Of a stretch of DNA of 39,471 nt, positions 7,701-13,138 are shown piece after piece. The notes beneath the pieces were generated by a model. It saw only the letters and a program-made list of their open reading frames with translations. It did not search any database and had not been told where the DNA came from. Source of the stretch: Pseudomonas fuscovaginae SE-1 (lineage in GTDB: Bacteria; Pseudomonadota; Gammaproteobacteria; Pseudomonadales; Pseudomonadaceae). How positions within the stretch are numbered: position 1 is the first letter of the stretch; each line of letters starts with the position of its first letter. Made by a program: the position numbers and the translations under genes. The DNA is taken from contig NZ_AQOH01000017.1 in NCBI RefSeq assembly GCF_000364705.1, positions 1-39,471 of the forward strand, written 5' to 3'.

Positions 7701-9969
7701 CGTGGCGATCCGCGACAAGGAGTCCGGTCTGACGCTGGTCTATCTGCCAGGTGCCCCGCATGCCCAGGTGTTGACCGAGTACCCCGGCCTGGCAGCGGCC
7801 CAGCAGGGATTGGTCGACCACGAGCAGGCGTTGCAGCGGATCGAGGACATTGCGCAACGGTTGTCGGTGGGTTGGGCGGCGCAGGTCATCGAGGAGTATC
7901 CCGCCGAACTGGCTGTCCCGATGACCTGTCCGCCAGCCGATCAGCTGCCGGAGCCGGTACCTGAGCTGACCCATCCGCTGTTGGCGGCCAAGCCCGGCTG
8001 GCTGTTCAAACTCATCAAGAGCTGGTGGCACAGTGAGGTGGAGCAGCCATTTCCGGGGCCTGAGGCACTGAAACAGGAAGTGCGACGCGAGATCGAGCAG
8101 AACCCCGGGCACTGGCTGCGCCTGGAGAGGACCCGGCGTTCGGACCTGACGCTGATCCTTGCCCATGCCCTGGTGTTGCGGGCCCAGCAACGTGCCAGGG
8201 TGGTATCCCAGTCCAACCGACAGTTGTCACAGCAGCGCGAGACCCATGAGCGTGAACAGCGCACGGCCTACTGGCTGAGGGTGCTGTCGGTGGTGCCGGG
8301 TATCAGTGTTGCCGTCAATATCCGCGACAGTGCCGTGGCCTTGCGCCAGTTCTCCCGCAGTGGCGATCCGCGTGATGCCTTCGAGCTGTTCAAGGCGGTG
8401 CACATGGCCCTGGTGGATATTGCACCGACCCTCTACCCGGTCGCCATGGCGGCTCGGCCGGCACGGGTTGCCCTGGGGGCCTGGGCACGTGCGGCCCTGA
8501 AAAGTATCAGCCGCAGGCGTCTGCTGCAGGGCCGGGGCGCCCTGGCGAAGTTCGATGCGACGGCTCGCCCCGCGCTTGCCCTCCCGGGTTATGCCGCGAA
8601 CATCGCCGGGGATGGCGCTGTGCCTTTGCACGGTCCGGTCAATGCCGGCAGCCAGGTGAAGGAGGGTGTGCAGTTCATCGGCGATGGGCACCATCGCTAC
8701 GAGGTCTATCGACCCAAGGGCGAGTCGGCCTTGCGTCTGAAGAAAACCGCCGAACAGCCGAATGAGCTGATCCTGTACATCCGCGAGTCGGGAGAGCACC
8801 TGTTGCGTGCCGATGCTCCCGAGCCGCAGCCGGGCCCCAGTCGCGGATTCTTCCACCGCCCCTGGGAGGCGGTACCTGCGCCATCAACGGCGCCGGTCGC
8901 CATGTCGCGACTGGAGTGGATGAGCCGTCGGCCGGCTGCTTCATCCTCCCACTGGAGGGCCTGGGGGCTGGCATTGGCAGACAGCGAAGTGGTGGAGCTG
9001 CCGCCAGGCAGGGGCCTGTATCGAAACCGGAGCAGCAATGCCCGCCTGTTGAAACTCGATGACCGCTACTTCGAACTGCTGGCCGATGGTTCCGATATCG
9101 AGCCCGAGATCGTTTTCCTCAGGCGCCCCGGCCCGCTGGCCGAGTTGGCCCTGAGCGATTTCGAACACTGGTGGTCCCACCTGGACCAACAGCCACTGCC
9201 GGTGAGTTTCGATCCACGGAGCGGCGTCTGGACGCCCCGCGCGCCGTTGTTCGAGGTGCCCGGACCGCAGCTTCTCGAACCACTGACCGGGCACATGAGC
9301 GCAGGCAGCCGAACCCGCACGCTCAATCGACTGATCGAGCGCTCCGAGACCGGCAGCGCGGCGGTGACCGCCAGCCGCATGGTGGCCCTCAAGCGCACGC
9401 TGGAAACATGGGGTGCGCGTGGGGTGGACCTGCATGTGCTGTTGCGGGAGCTGGAGGGGCGGGTCGCTCAGCGTTACTTTCGCATCGGTTTGCCGGAGGG
9501 GAGCGCAGGCTTTTCCCGGCTGGATTTCGAGCCTTCCCACGTGATCAATCCACGTTTCTTCGATGTCGAGGGGCGGCACCGGGTCATGGACCTGTCACTG
9601 CACACCGAGCGGGCGGTGAGAGACATCCTTCTGCAGCATGGTTTCGTGGTCAACGAGATACCCAAGGGGCGCTCCTTCCTCTCGGTCAACCTGGAGTGCA
9701 CCCATCCGGCGTCCGAGTACCGTTATCTGTTCCTGCTCAAATGGACGCGCAATGATGCGCTGGAGTTTTTCCGTTCCCGCGGCGCGCCGGTACAGTTGTC
9801 GGATGCCTGGTTGCGCCGGTTGGTCGACACCCGCTCGATCGGCCACAGCGACCGGCTGCAACCGGCCAGGGCGGCGCTGGAGCAGGGGCGGCTGGTGAAG
9901 CTGGTCGCCGGCCTGCAGCGGGTGCCGGATTCGCAGCGGATCGTGGTGTTCTTTATCCGGGTACAGTGA
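4750..9969 (+). CDS. Giant dermonecrotic-toxin-like (DUF6543-type) protein
   Basis: 1739 residues, no N-terminal signal peptide. The body resembles the large Pseudomonas proteins annotated as dermonecrotic toxin/DUF6543. One such region is near residues 175-330, with SRRQRVVELHRLMF, a GALHLWSSG-like strand and VVFVPGVAEEFFEF. A second is near residues 855-1010, with RLRLQHGRILD, LTPDYLISSISNLDLGGQYD at about 870, and the strand pair ending LVYLPGAPHAQVLTEYPG. Two hydrophobic helices near 1175-1195 and 1216-1245 could insert in a membrane. The last 220 residues (from about 1520) hold no domain I recognise and may be the effector part. I cannot see a catalytic motif with confidence. The start at 4750 has AGAGGGA seven bases upstream. 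Three small lipoprotein genes follow. Secretion route and target are unknown; a role in contact-dependent or T6SS-type antagonism, or in host interaction, is inference. Confidence 0.7.
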   Translation: MESLQQAPDNGGAATILPAPDSVLLKRFEERLLEHLATSPHPSLSLNRLQEALNRALDHQRELKRLLERAPRIGVVLGQLLRENFGHDPQHLLFNVPAGDGDEPTSRNLVQVALALLRNPFLSLESGVVLSLAGKPGGIPALTPAQVLTRLKSLGLASRVAASLHDYWQQPADGCHVSRRQRVVELHRLMFHDKALLAQGLGVLSATATAMLVGLLDAPSAHVRELAGGRWAKLVVAELAWPGVGPVAPVLSGALHLWSSGSDARGRQVVFVPGVAEEFFEFTSLAELQRELPRHLNAPGNYAAWRLLPLQERHELFGQADPAALPYGFLARAPLDDDALAHSALGRLDTQLANEWAGALLINTAYLLPQRSSAAMRLAPLQAVEAVQQARSALARLPVIRPLLARLLRSDERHGMLAITFGSLSAGIPLRLRQGKVREQERGLLGLLGQADASQPRALLDDHEPWLAQVGKVRGLLGDRDRYAQASFWSGRDELGVELADRLAKGRCQALLHEARMQRQLGLFGQAELARLLDVLPAALLAQPRVVSDTQVASIAVGPAGAPWTLTGACVICTREALADPRLNTAALLFVPGDLGGLEAFVSLDSLSQRVGLTLLDPECESLWPLVARERRGELRDWLRELAPGAGVPVHYQVIVKDAWQQGVKQQIEEHLRTCRAIEGGLRPFSEIGDARSSLQMLAHELEQNLRVPGHDARERALENLAVLQLTAAQARELPEWLAQAQLVLRQRYARLLRHYLLSAQALTQRLEQRLPDLDDFARAKLIERLERDGFHPGLEIDKPLLDLPDRVERVWVGHPESPAGGSTAKTEVSPQRRRYSFLQLALENLDPHAPATRLRLQHGRILDPAWQERLTPDYLISSISNLDLGGQYDTLIHQAFYGIDDPRHEAVPAFERQLLARLVRQRARLELFSARQQGLGEQAARLFERALDEGAGLQPRNDGPAPELYFLTFAGRAFAKARHVGNAVAIRDKESGLTLVYLPGAPHAQVLTEYPGLAAAQQGLVDHEQALQRIEDIAQRLSVGWAAQVIEEYPAELAVPMTCPPADQLPEPVPELTHPLLAAKPGWLFKLIKSWWHSEVEQPFPGPEALKQEVRREIEQNPGHWLRLERTRRSDLTLILAHALVLRAQQRARVVSQSNRQLSQQRETHEREQRTAYWLRVLSVVPGISVAVNIRDSAVALRQFSRSGDPRDAFELFKAVHMALVDIAPTLYPVAMAARPARVALGAWARAALKSISRRRLLQGRGALAKFDATARPALALPGYAANIAGDGAVPLHGPVNAGSQVKEGVQFIGDGHHRYEVYRPKGESALRLKKTAEQPNELILYIRESGEHLLRADAPEPQPGPSRGFFHRPWEAVPAPSTAPVAMSRLEWMSRRPAASSSHWRAWGLALADSEVVELPPGRGLYRNRSSNARLLKLDDRYFELLADGSDIEPEIVFLRRPGPLAELALSDFEHWWSHLDQQPLPVSFDPRSGVWTPRAPLFEVPGPQLLEPLTGHMSAGSRTRTLNRLIERSETGSAAVTASRMVALKRTLETWGARGVDLHVLLRELEGRVAQRYFRIGLPEGSAGFSRLDFEPSHVINPRFFDVEGRHRVMDLSLHTERAVRDILLQHGFVVNEIPKGRSFLSVNLECTHPASEYRYLFLLKWTRNDALEFFRSRGAPVQLSDAWLRRLVDTRSIGHSDRLQPARAALEQGRLVKLVAGLQRVPDSQRIVVFFIRVQ

Positions 9970-10029
9970 GCGGCTGTGGCCTCGAAGCGACTGCTCTGAG
10001 GACAAGCCAAACGTTGTGAAAACCAAGCC

Positions 10030-10332
10030 TTGAGGAAAGGAATCATGTTCGGCCTGGGCGCATTGAAACTGGTTGGCTGTACGCCTTTTCAACCGCCACC
10101 GCCGGAGTTCACCCAGTGGAGCAAGAAAGGCGTGTCTGTCGAAGGTGTCATAGACGCCATGCATGGCTGCGGCTATAGCAATGTCGACGGGGCGGGAGAC
10201 AAGGCCCCGATCGATGTGGTACTCACACGCTTCTACTGCATGAAGGACTCCGGTTTTTCCTTGCCCGGTAACGTCTATCTCTGCAAGGTTGGCCGCATCG
10301 GCGAGTCACCGGTGTGCGAAGGTCGTCGATAA
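10030..10332 (+). CDS. Small predicted lipoprotein (CGYSN-motif, unknown function)
   Basis: 100 residues from the TTG at 10030, or 95 from the ATG at 10045. The two start signals disagree. The TTG start gives a proper lipoprotein signal (MRK, then hydrophobic GIMFGLGAL, lipobox LVGC) but has no clear ribosome site; the ATG has a good AGGAAAGG (10033-10040) but leaves only 11 residues before the cysteine and no positive n-region beyond one Lys. The mature part starts TPFQPPPPEFTQW and contains two Cys-bearing motifs (AMHGCGYSN and RFYCMKD) and a C-terminal pair (YLCKV, PVCEG), perhaps two disulfides. I recall similar small lipoproteins in many Pseudomonas, of unknown role. It lies 60 bases after the toxin-like gene, so an immunity role is possible but unproven. 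Confidence 0.72.
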   Translation: MRKGIMFGLGALKLVGCTPFQPPPPEFTQWSKKGVSVEGVIDAMHGCGYSNVDGAGDKAPIDVVLTRFYCMKDSGFSLPGNVYLCKVGRIGESPVCEGRR

Positions 10333-10357
10333 CGATTCTATGGATGGAGAGTGGGCA

Positions 10358-10702
10358 ATGAACAACAGGAACAACGTCAACCAGGCACGTCATGGTCATT
10401 GGGTTGCGACCGCACTTTGCGCGGTTCTCGGGCTCGGCGGCTGCGCCTCGTCGATGTCCACCACCGGCGAGCCGGGGGTGAAGATGGGCGATAGTTACTC
10501 GCAGGTGCTCGCCGTGGTCAGCCGCAACAATGCCGTGACCAAGGAGGTCAAGGGCGAGGGCTTCAGGGCCGAAGGCTACTCGCCGACGTTCAAGGACTGT
10601 CGCATCAAGTATTTCCTCTTCCAGGGCGCCGATGGCTTGCAGCGCGTGAGCTTCGAACCGGCACCGCAACTGTCGGTCAACCAGAACTGCCGCCAGCCCT
10701 GA
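10358..10702 (+). CDS. Small predicted lipoprotein, possibly BamE/SmpA-like
   Basis: 114 residues starting at the ATG at 10358, preceded by GGAGAGTGGG. The n-region is polar (MNNRNNVNQARHGHW), followed by a hydrophobic stretch and lipobox GLGGC. The mature part has VKMGDSYSQVLAVVSRNN, which recalls the 'G-x-x-x-x-x-V' helix of SmpA/BamE-like folds, then a region of likely beta strands (RIKYFLFQGADGLQRVSFEP). Two later cysteines (in FKDCRIKY and NQNCRQP) could form a disulfide. An in-frame ATG at 10340 is the alternative start and would add six residues. The lipoprotein call is solid from the lipobox; the fold resemblance is weak, and function is unknown. It follows the previous lipoprotein by 25 bases and is probably co-transcribed. 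Confidence 0.75.
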   Translation: MNNRNNVNQARHGHWVATALCAVLGLGGCASSMSTTGEPGVKMGDSYSQVLAVVSRNNAVTKEVKGEGFRAEGYSPTFKDCRIKYFLFQGADGLQRVSFEPAPQLSVNQNCRQP

Positions 10703-10801
10703 CAGGTTTGTCTTTCTCAAGCCTGTTCATCCGCTTGAGCGTGCTATGGCGCGTGAGCCGAACAACCGGCCGTGAACAGGTACTCAGCGAGTCGCTTGCC
10801 C

Positions 10802-11347
10802 ATGAAAACTCCATGTATTGCCCCTGTCATGCTTCTGCTACTGCTGAGCGGCTGTGGCCAGCTGTCCAATGTCCGGTCGTTCTCGACCGCCTACACCTCG
10901 CCACAGTCGGGGGAAACGGCCCGCCTGCGCGTCGTCAGCGACGGCATGGTGCGTGCGGTGCCCGGACGCAACTGCCTGGATTGGACGAGCCCGGGCGCCG
11001 GCGTGATGGTGTCGGCGCAGTCCGGTTTCACCGACCGTAACGGCGAGCGTCTGGGCATGCCAGGTGTGGCACCCCGCTTGGTGGATGCCGTTTCGTCGGA
11101 GCTGGTCATTGCGGCGAACAAACCCGTCGCCTTTCATTTCCTGGCCCAGCAACACTACGCCCGGCAGTGCTTCAGCACCCTGACCTTCGTACCCCGTCCC
11201 GGCGCGGATTACCTGCTGCGGGCAACCACGGCCGGAGCGTGCCGGATCGAACTGGATGAACTGCGCGGCAGTGAGGGACAGTTGCAGGCCGTCGGGGCGT
11301 CGCAGACGGCGAAGGCTTCGATGTGCAACGCCATGGACAATTTCTAG
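10802..11347 (+). CDS. Predicted lipoprotein of unknown function
   Basis: 181 residues from the ATG at 10802, giving a classical lipoprotein signal: MKTP, hydrophobic CIAPVMLLLLL, lipobox LLSGC. An in-frame GTG at 10772 would add ten residues without improving the signal. The mature protein begins GQLSNVRSFSTAYTSPQSGETARLRV and looks mostly beta: strands around RLRVVSDGMVRAVPG, ELVIAANKPVAFHFLAQ and STLTFVPRPGADYLLRATT, with four cysteines (in RNCLDW, RQCFST, GACRIE, SMCNAM). Such compact beta proteins of about 180 residues are common in Pseudomonas without known function. The 99-base gap from the preceding gene leaves room for its own promoter. The strong palindromic terminator at 11372-11406 closes the unit. 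Confidence 0.8.
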   Translation: MKTPCIAPVMLLLLLSGCGQLSNVRSFSTAYTSPQSGETARLRVVSDGMVRAVPGRNCLDWTSPGAGVMVSAQSGFTDRNGERLGMPGVAPRLVDAVSSELVIAANKPVAFHFLAQQHYARQCFSTLTFVPRPGADYLLRATTAGACRIELDELRGSEGQLQAVGASQTAKASMCNAMDNF

Positions 11348-11371
11348 CGGCAGTTGCACGACCTTGAAAAC

Positions 11372-11406
11372 AAAAATGCCCCGGATCGACGATCCGGGGC
11401 ATTTTT
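11372..11406. terminator. Perfect-palindrome bidirectional terminator
   Basis: Two 16-base arms (11372-11387 and 11391-11406) are exact inverted repeats around the 3-base loop GAC; each strand reads a GC-rich stem (CCCCGGATC core) ending in a run of five Ts. It serves the lipoprotein gene on the plus strand and tRNA-Arg on the minus strand. Confidence 0.93.
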
Positions 11407-11412
11407 CGAAGA

Positions 11413-11489
11413 TGGCGCACTCGGCGGGATTCGAACCCACGACCCCTGCCTTCGGAGGGCAGTACTCTATCCAGCTGAGCTACGAGTGC
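11413..11489 (-). tRNA. tRNA-Arg (anticodon CCG)
   Basis: 77-base tRNA on the minus strand. The acceptor arms GCACTCG and CGAGTGC pair fully, the T loop GTTCGAATC is canonical, and the anticodon stem CTGCC/GGCAG holds the loop CTCCGAA, giving anticodon CCG (plus-strand bases 11453-11455). The 3' CCA is encoded (TGG at 11413-11415). It decodes CGG arginine codons. Transcription ends at the palindrome 6 bases downstream. Confidence 0.97.
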
Positions 11490-11706
11490 TTGTGCGGGCG
11501 ACATCATACCTATCTAGACCCTGGGCGTCCACGCCGGTTTTCAGCCGCTGACTTTGCCCTGTCCCGGCGGCTCGTTTTCCCGCACGCCGCTGGCGCGGAT
11601 TCCCCGGCCAAGGGCTTTCTGGCGCTTTGACGCAACTGATCTATCGTTCTCCTGCTACGGGTTCGCCGAGCGTTTTCCTCGTTGTCGTCGCCTCAGGGAG
11701 AGATGC

Positions 11707-11934
11707 ATGTCCACCGTCAATCCGCAAATCACCGACGCCGTTACCCAGTCGAACGTCCAGGTCGTCGGCAGCGCGCCGGCCACGGCGATCGCTTCGCTGT
11801 GCCAGGTCAGCAGCCACGCGGTCAGTCTGGCCCTGCAGAATGCGGTCAGCCAGCAGCAGGCGCTGAATATCATCGGCAACGCCACGGTGGCGTCCGCCGT
11901 GCAACAGATTCTCGCGGCAGGAGCACGCTCATGA
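11707..11934 (+). CDS. RebB-family R-body protein (short)
   Basis: 75 residues beginning MSTVNPQITDAVTQSNVQ, the hallmark of RebB/killing-trait proteins (PF11747), followed by GSAPATAIASL, then an Ala/Gln-rich helix (NAVSQQQALN). Reb proteins are the small structural subunits of R-bodies, the coiled protein ribbons first described in Caedibacter that unroll on a pH drop and rupture membranes. The start at 11707 is preceded by CAGGGAGAG. It lacks the C-terminal tail seen in the paralogue at 12511 (105 residues), so it is either a short subunit type or C-terminally reduced. Its stop overlaps the start of the next gene (ATGA, 11931-11934). Family assignment is from sequence; assembly into a real R-body is inferred. 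Confidence 0.88.
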   Translation: MSTVNPQITDAVTQSNVQVVGSAPATAIASLCQVSSHAVSLALQNAVSQQQALNIIGNATVASAVQQILAAGARS

Positions 11935-12464
11935 GCAAGGACGACGCGTCTGGCGCCCAGCCGCAAGCGACCGATCCCGCTGCAACGGCGTCGGCGTTGC
12001 TGGGGGAACTCAACGAGCAGTTGCTCAAGCAGGCGACCGCAGGCATCGGCAACGAGGCCCTGAACCGGCAGATCGTCGAGGCGGTGAACCTGATCAACAC
12101 CCAGTTGGCGGCCCAGGTGCCGGCGCTGTCGGCCCTGGGGCCCGAGCTGCTGACCCGCCAGGCCGGCGGCCTGGTCGCGCAGTCGGCCGCCAGTTATTTC
12201 GACGGGGTCACCAAGCTGGCCCTGGCTGCCCAGGGGGTATTGCTACGGCAGATGACCGAGAGCATCCTCAAGGAGGATCTGAGTGCCGCCAACGAAAGTG
12301 CCTTGGGCGCGCTCAATACCCACCTGCTGGTCAGTGGCGCCGCTGCGGTGGCCGCCGCCACCGGGGTACTGGACGCCGAAGGGGTGACCGGGGCGATCGA
12401 ACGCATCGACCAGAGCATCGCCCGCTTCAGCGCGCATCTTTGCGAACGAACGTCGTCCGAGTGA
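11931..12464 (+). CDS. Helical protein of the R-body locus, unknown function
   Basis: 177 residues starting in the ATGA overlap with the upstream rebB-like gene, so translation is probably coupled. After a polar N-terminal 30 residues, the protein is almost entirely alpha-helical and rich in Ala, Leu, Gln and Glu. It includes ELNEQLLKQATAGIGNEALN, then VNLINTQLAAQVPALSALGP and a hydrophobic segment near the C-terminus (LLVSGAAAVAAATGVL). It has no signal peptide and no cysteine before LCERTSSE at the end. I do not recognise the family. Being sandwiched between two RebB-like genes, it may be an assembly factor, a scaffold or a divergent ribbon component. Reading this frame upstream of 11931 is open but runs out of phase over the rebB-like gene and is not real. 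Confidence 0.8.
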   Translation: MSKDDASGAQPQATDPAATASALLGELNEQLLKQATAGIGNEALNRQIVEAVNLINTQLAAQVPALSALGPELLTRQAGGLVAQSAASYFDGVTKLALAAQGVLLRQMTESILKEDLSAANESALGALNTHLLVSGAAAVAAATGVLDAEGVTGAIERIDQSIARFSAHLCERTSSE

Positions 12465-12510
12465 ATGACATTCGCAACAGGCCCCATCGTCCCGTGCAAG
12501 GAGTCAGAAC

Positions 12511-12828
12511 ATGACCGAAGTGAATTCGCAAATCACCGATGCCGTCACCCAGTCGAATGTCCAGACCGTGGCCGAAGCTCCGGCCATGGCCATGGGCAGC
12601 CTTTATCAGTCCCTGGCGCACTCCACCGGCATCCTCTTCGAGAATGCGGTTAGTAACCAGCAACAGCAGAACACCCTGGCCCAGGCCGCCACCACCCAGG
12701 GCGTGATGCGGATCTACAGCGTGGATACGAGCGCGAGCGCCGCCGATGTCGAGAAGGTCGCGCAGGCCGGGGTCGCCGACAACCTCACCAGCCTGCTGAC
12801 CGTGCTGAAATCCTTCCAGTCCAGGTGA
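12511..12828 (+). CDS. RebB-family R-body protein
   Basis: 105 residues, a second RebB/killing-trait protein. Its start MTEVNSQITDAVTQSNVQ shares the block ITDAVTQSNVQ exactly with the gene at 11707. It goes on with EAPAMAMGSLYQSLAHSTG, ENAVSNQQQQNTLAQAATT and QGVMRIYS, the canonical full-length pattern of Reb subunits. The ribosome site is AAGGAG about nine bases before the ATG. It follows the middle gene by 46 bases and ends the cluster; the GC-rich hairpin at 12837-12871 comes just after. R-bodies usually need more than one Reb type, and two are present here. No regulator of the kind found in some reb loci is seen in this window. Confidence 0.9.
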   Translation: MTEVNSQITDAVTQSNVQTVAEAPAMAMGSLYQSLAHSTGILFENAVSNQQQQNTLAQAATTQGVMRIYSVDTSASAADVEKVAQAGVADNLTSLLTVLKSFQSR

Positions 12829-12836
12829 TTGCCGAT

Positions 12837-12871
12837 CTGGCCCCGTGCTACCAGGTGCCGCGCGGGGCCAG
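12837..12871 (+). terminator. GC-rich hairpin after the R-body genes
   Basis: CTGGCCCCGTGC (12837-12848) pairs with GCGCGGGGCCAG (12860-12871) over 12 positions (one G-U) around an 11-base loop, 8 bases after the last reb stop. There is no T run, so it is either a Rho-type 3' end or an mRNA-stabilising hairpin. Confidence 0.45.
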
Positions 12872-12966
12872 GGTGACGCTGATCAGAAAAACCCTCGCCA
12901 GTGGTCTATTCTCGTTCTTTTTTTCGAACAGACTATTGTCCTTTGACCCCATTGATCCTAGGATTC

Positions 12967-12984
12967 GTTTGAGATTTCAAACGC
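12967..12984. promoter_or_regulatory. Inverted repeat, possible gabD operator
   Basis: CGTTTGA at 12967-12973 and TCAAACG at 12978-12984 are exact inverted copies four bases apart, 155 bases before the gabD start. Its size suits a dimeric repressor or activator; which protein would bind is unknown. Confidence 0.3.
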
Positions 12985-13138
12985 TCCTGTCTGGGTGCTG
13001 AACCGTACAGCTATCTCCTGTGCGCTATTTATGTGCTTCGGCCCGGTGAATGAATTTCCTGACGGCAGCCCTTCAAGGCGCCTTTCTACAATCAATAATT
13101 CGCTGCGCTCATGCGCGGTGCTGTTAAGGAAAGCCTAC

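Larger units (their letters stand above)
12829..13138. other. 310-base intergenic region upstream of gabD
   Basis: No gene seen. It holds the hairpin after the R-body genes (12837-12871), a T-rich stretch near 12913-12926, and an exact inverted repeat CGTTTGA-N4-TCAAACG at 12967-12984 that could be an operator for gabD. The gabD frame is open upstream to a codon at 12995, but the good ribosome site and the family start at 13139. I see no convincing -35/-10 or -24/-12 promoter. Confidence 0.5.

Noticed and set aside
11413..11489. tRNA-Arg as an integration site for a genomic island
   Set aside because: I looked for a second copy of the tRNA 3' end (GGGATTCGAACCC side) in the window and saw none, and no integrase gene is near. 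The R-body genes also lie on the 5' side of the tRNA, not the side where islands normally insert.
11621..11660. Sigma-70 promoter for the R-body genes (TTGACG at 11627)
   Set aside because: TTGACG is good, but no fitting -10 is found at 16-18 bases; the nearest candidate (TGCTAC) is 20 bases away.
11682..11930. Upstream extension of the middle R-body-locus gene
   Set aside because: This stretch overlaps the rebB-like gene out of phase and is Arg/Gln-rich noise; the ATGA overlap at 11931 gives a natural start.
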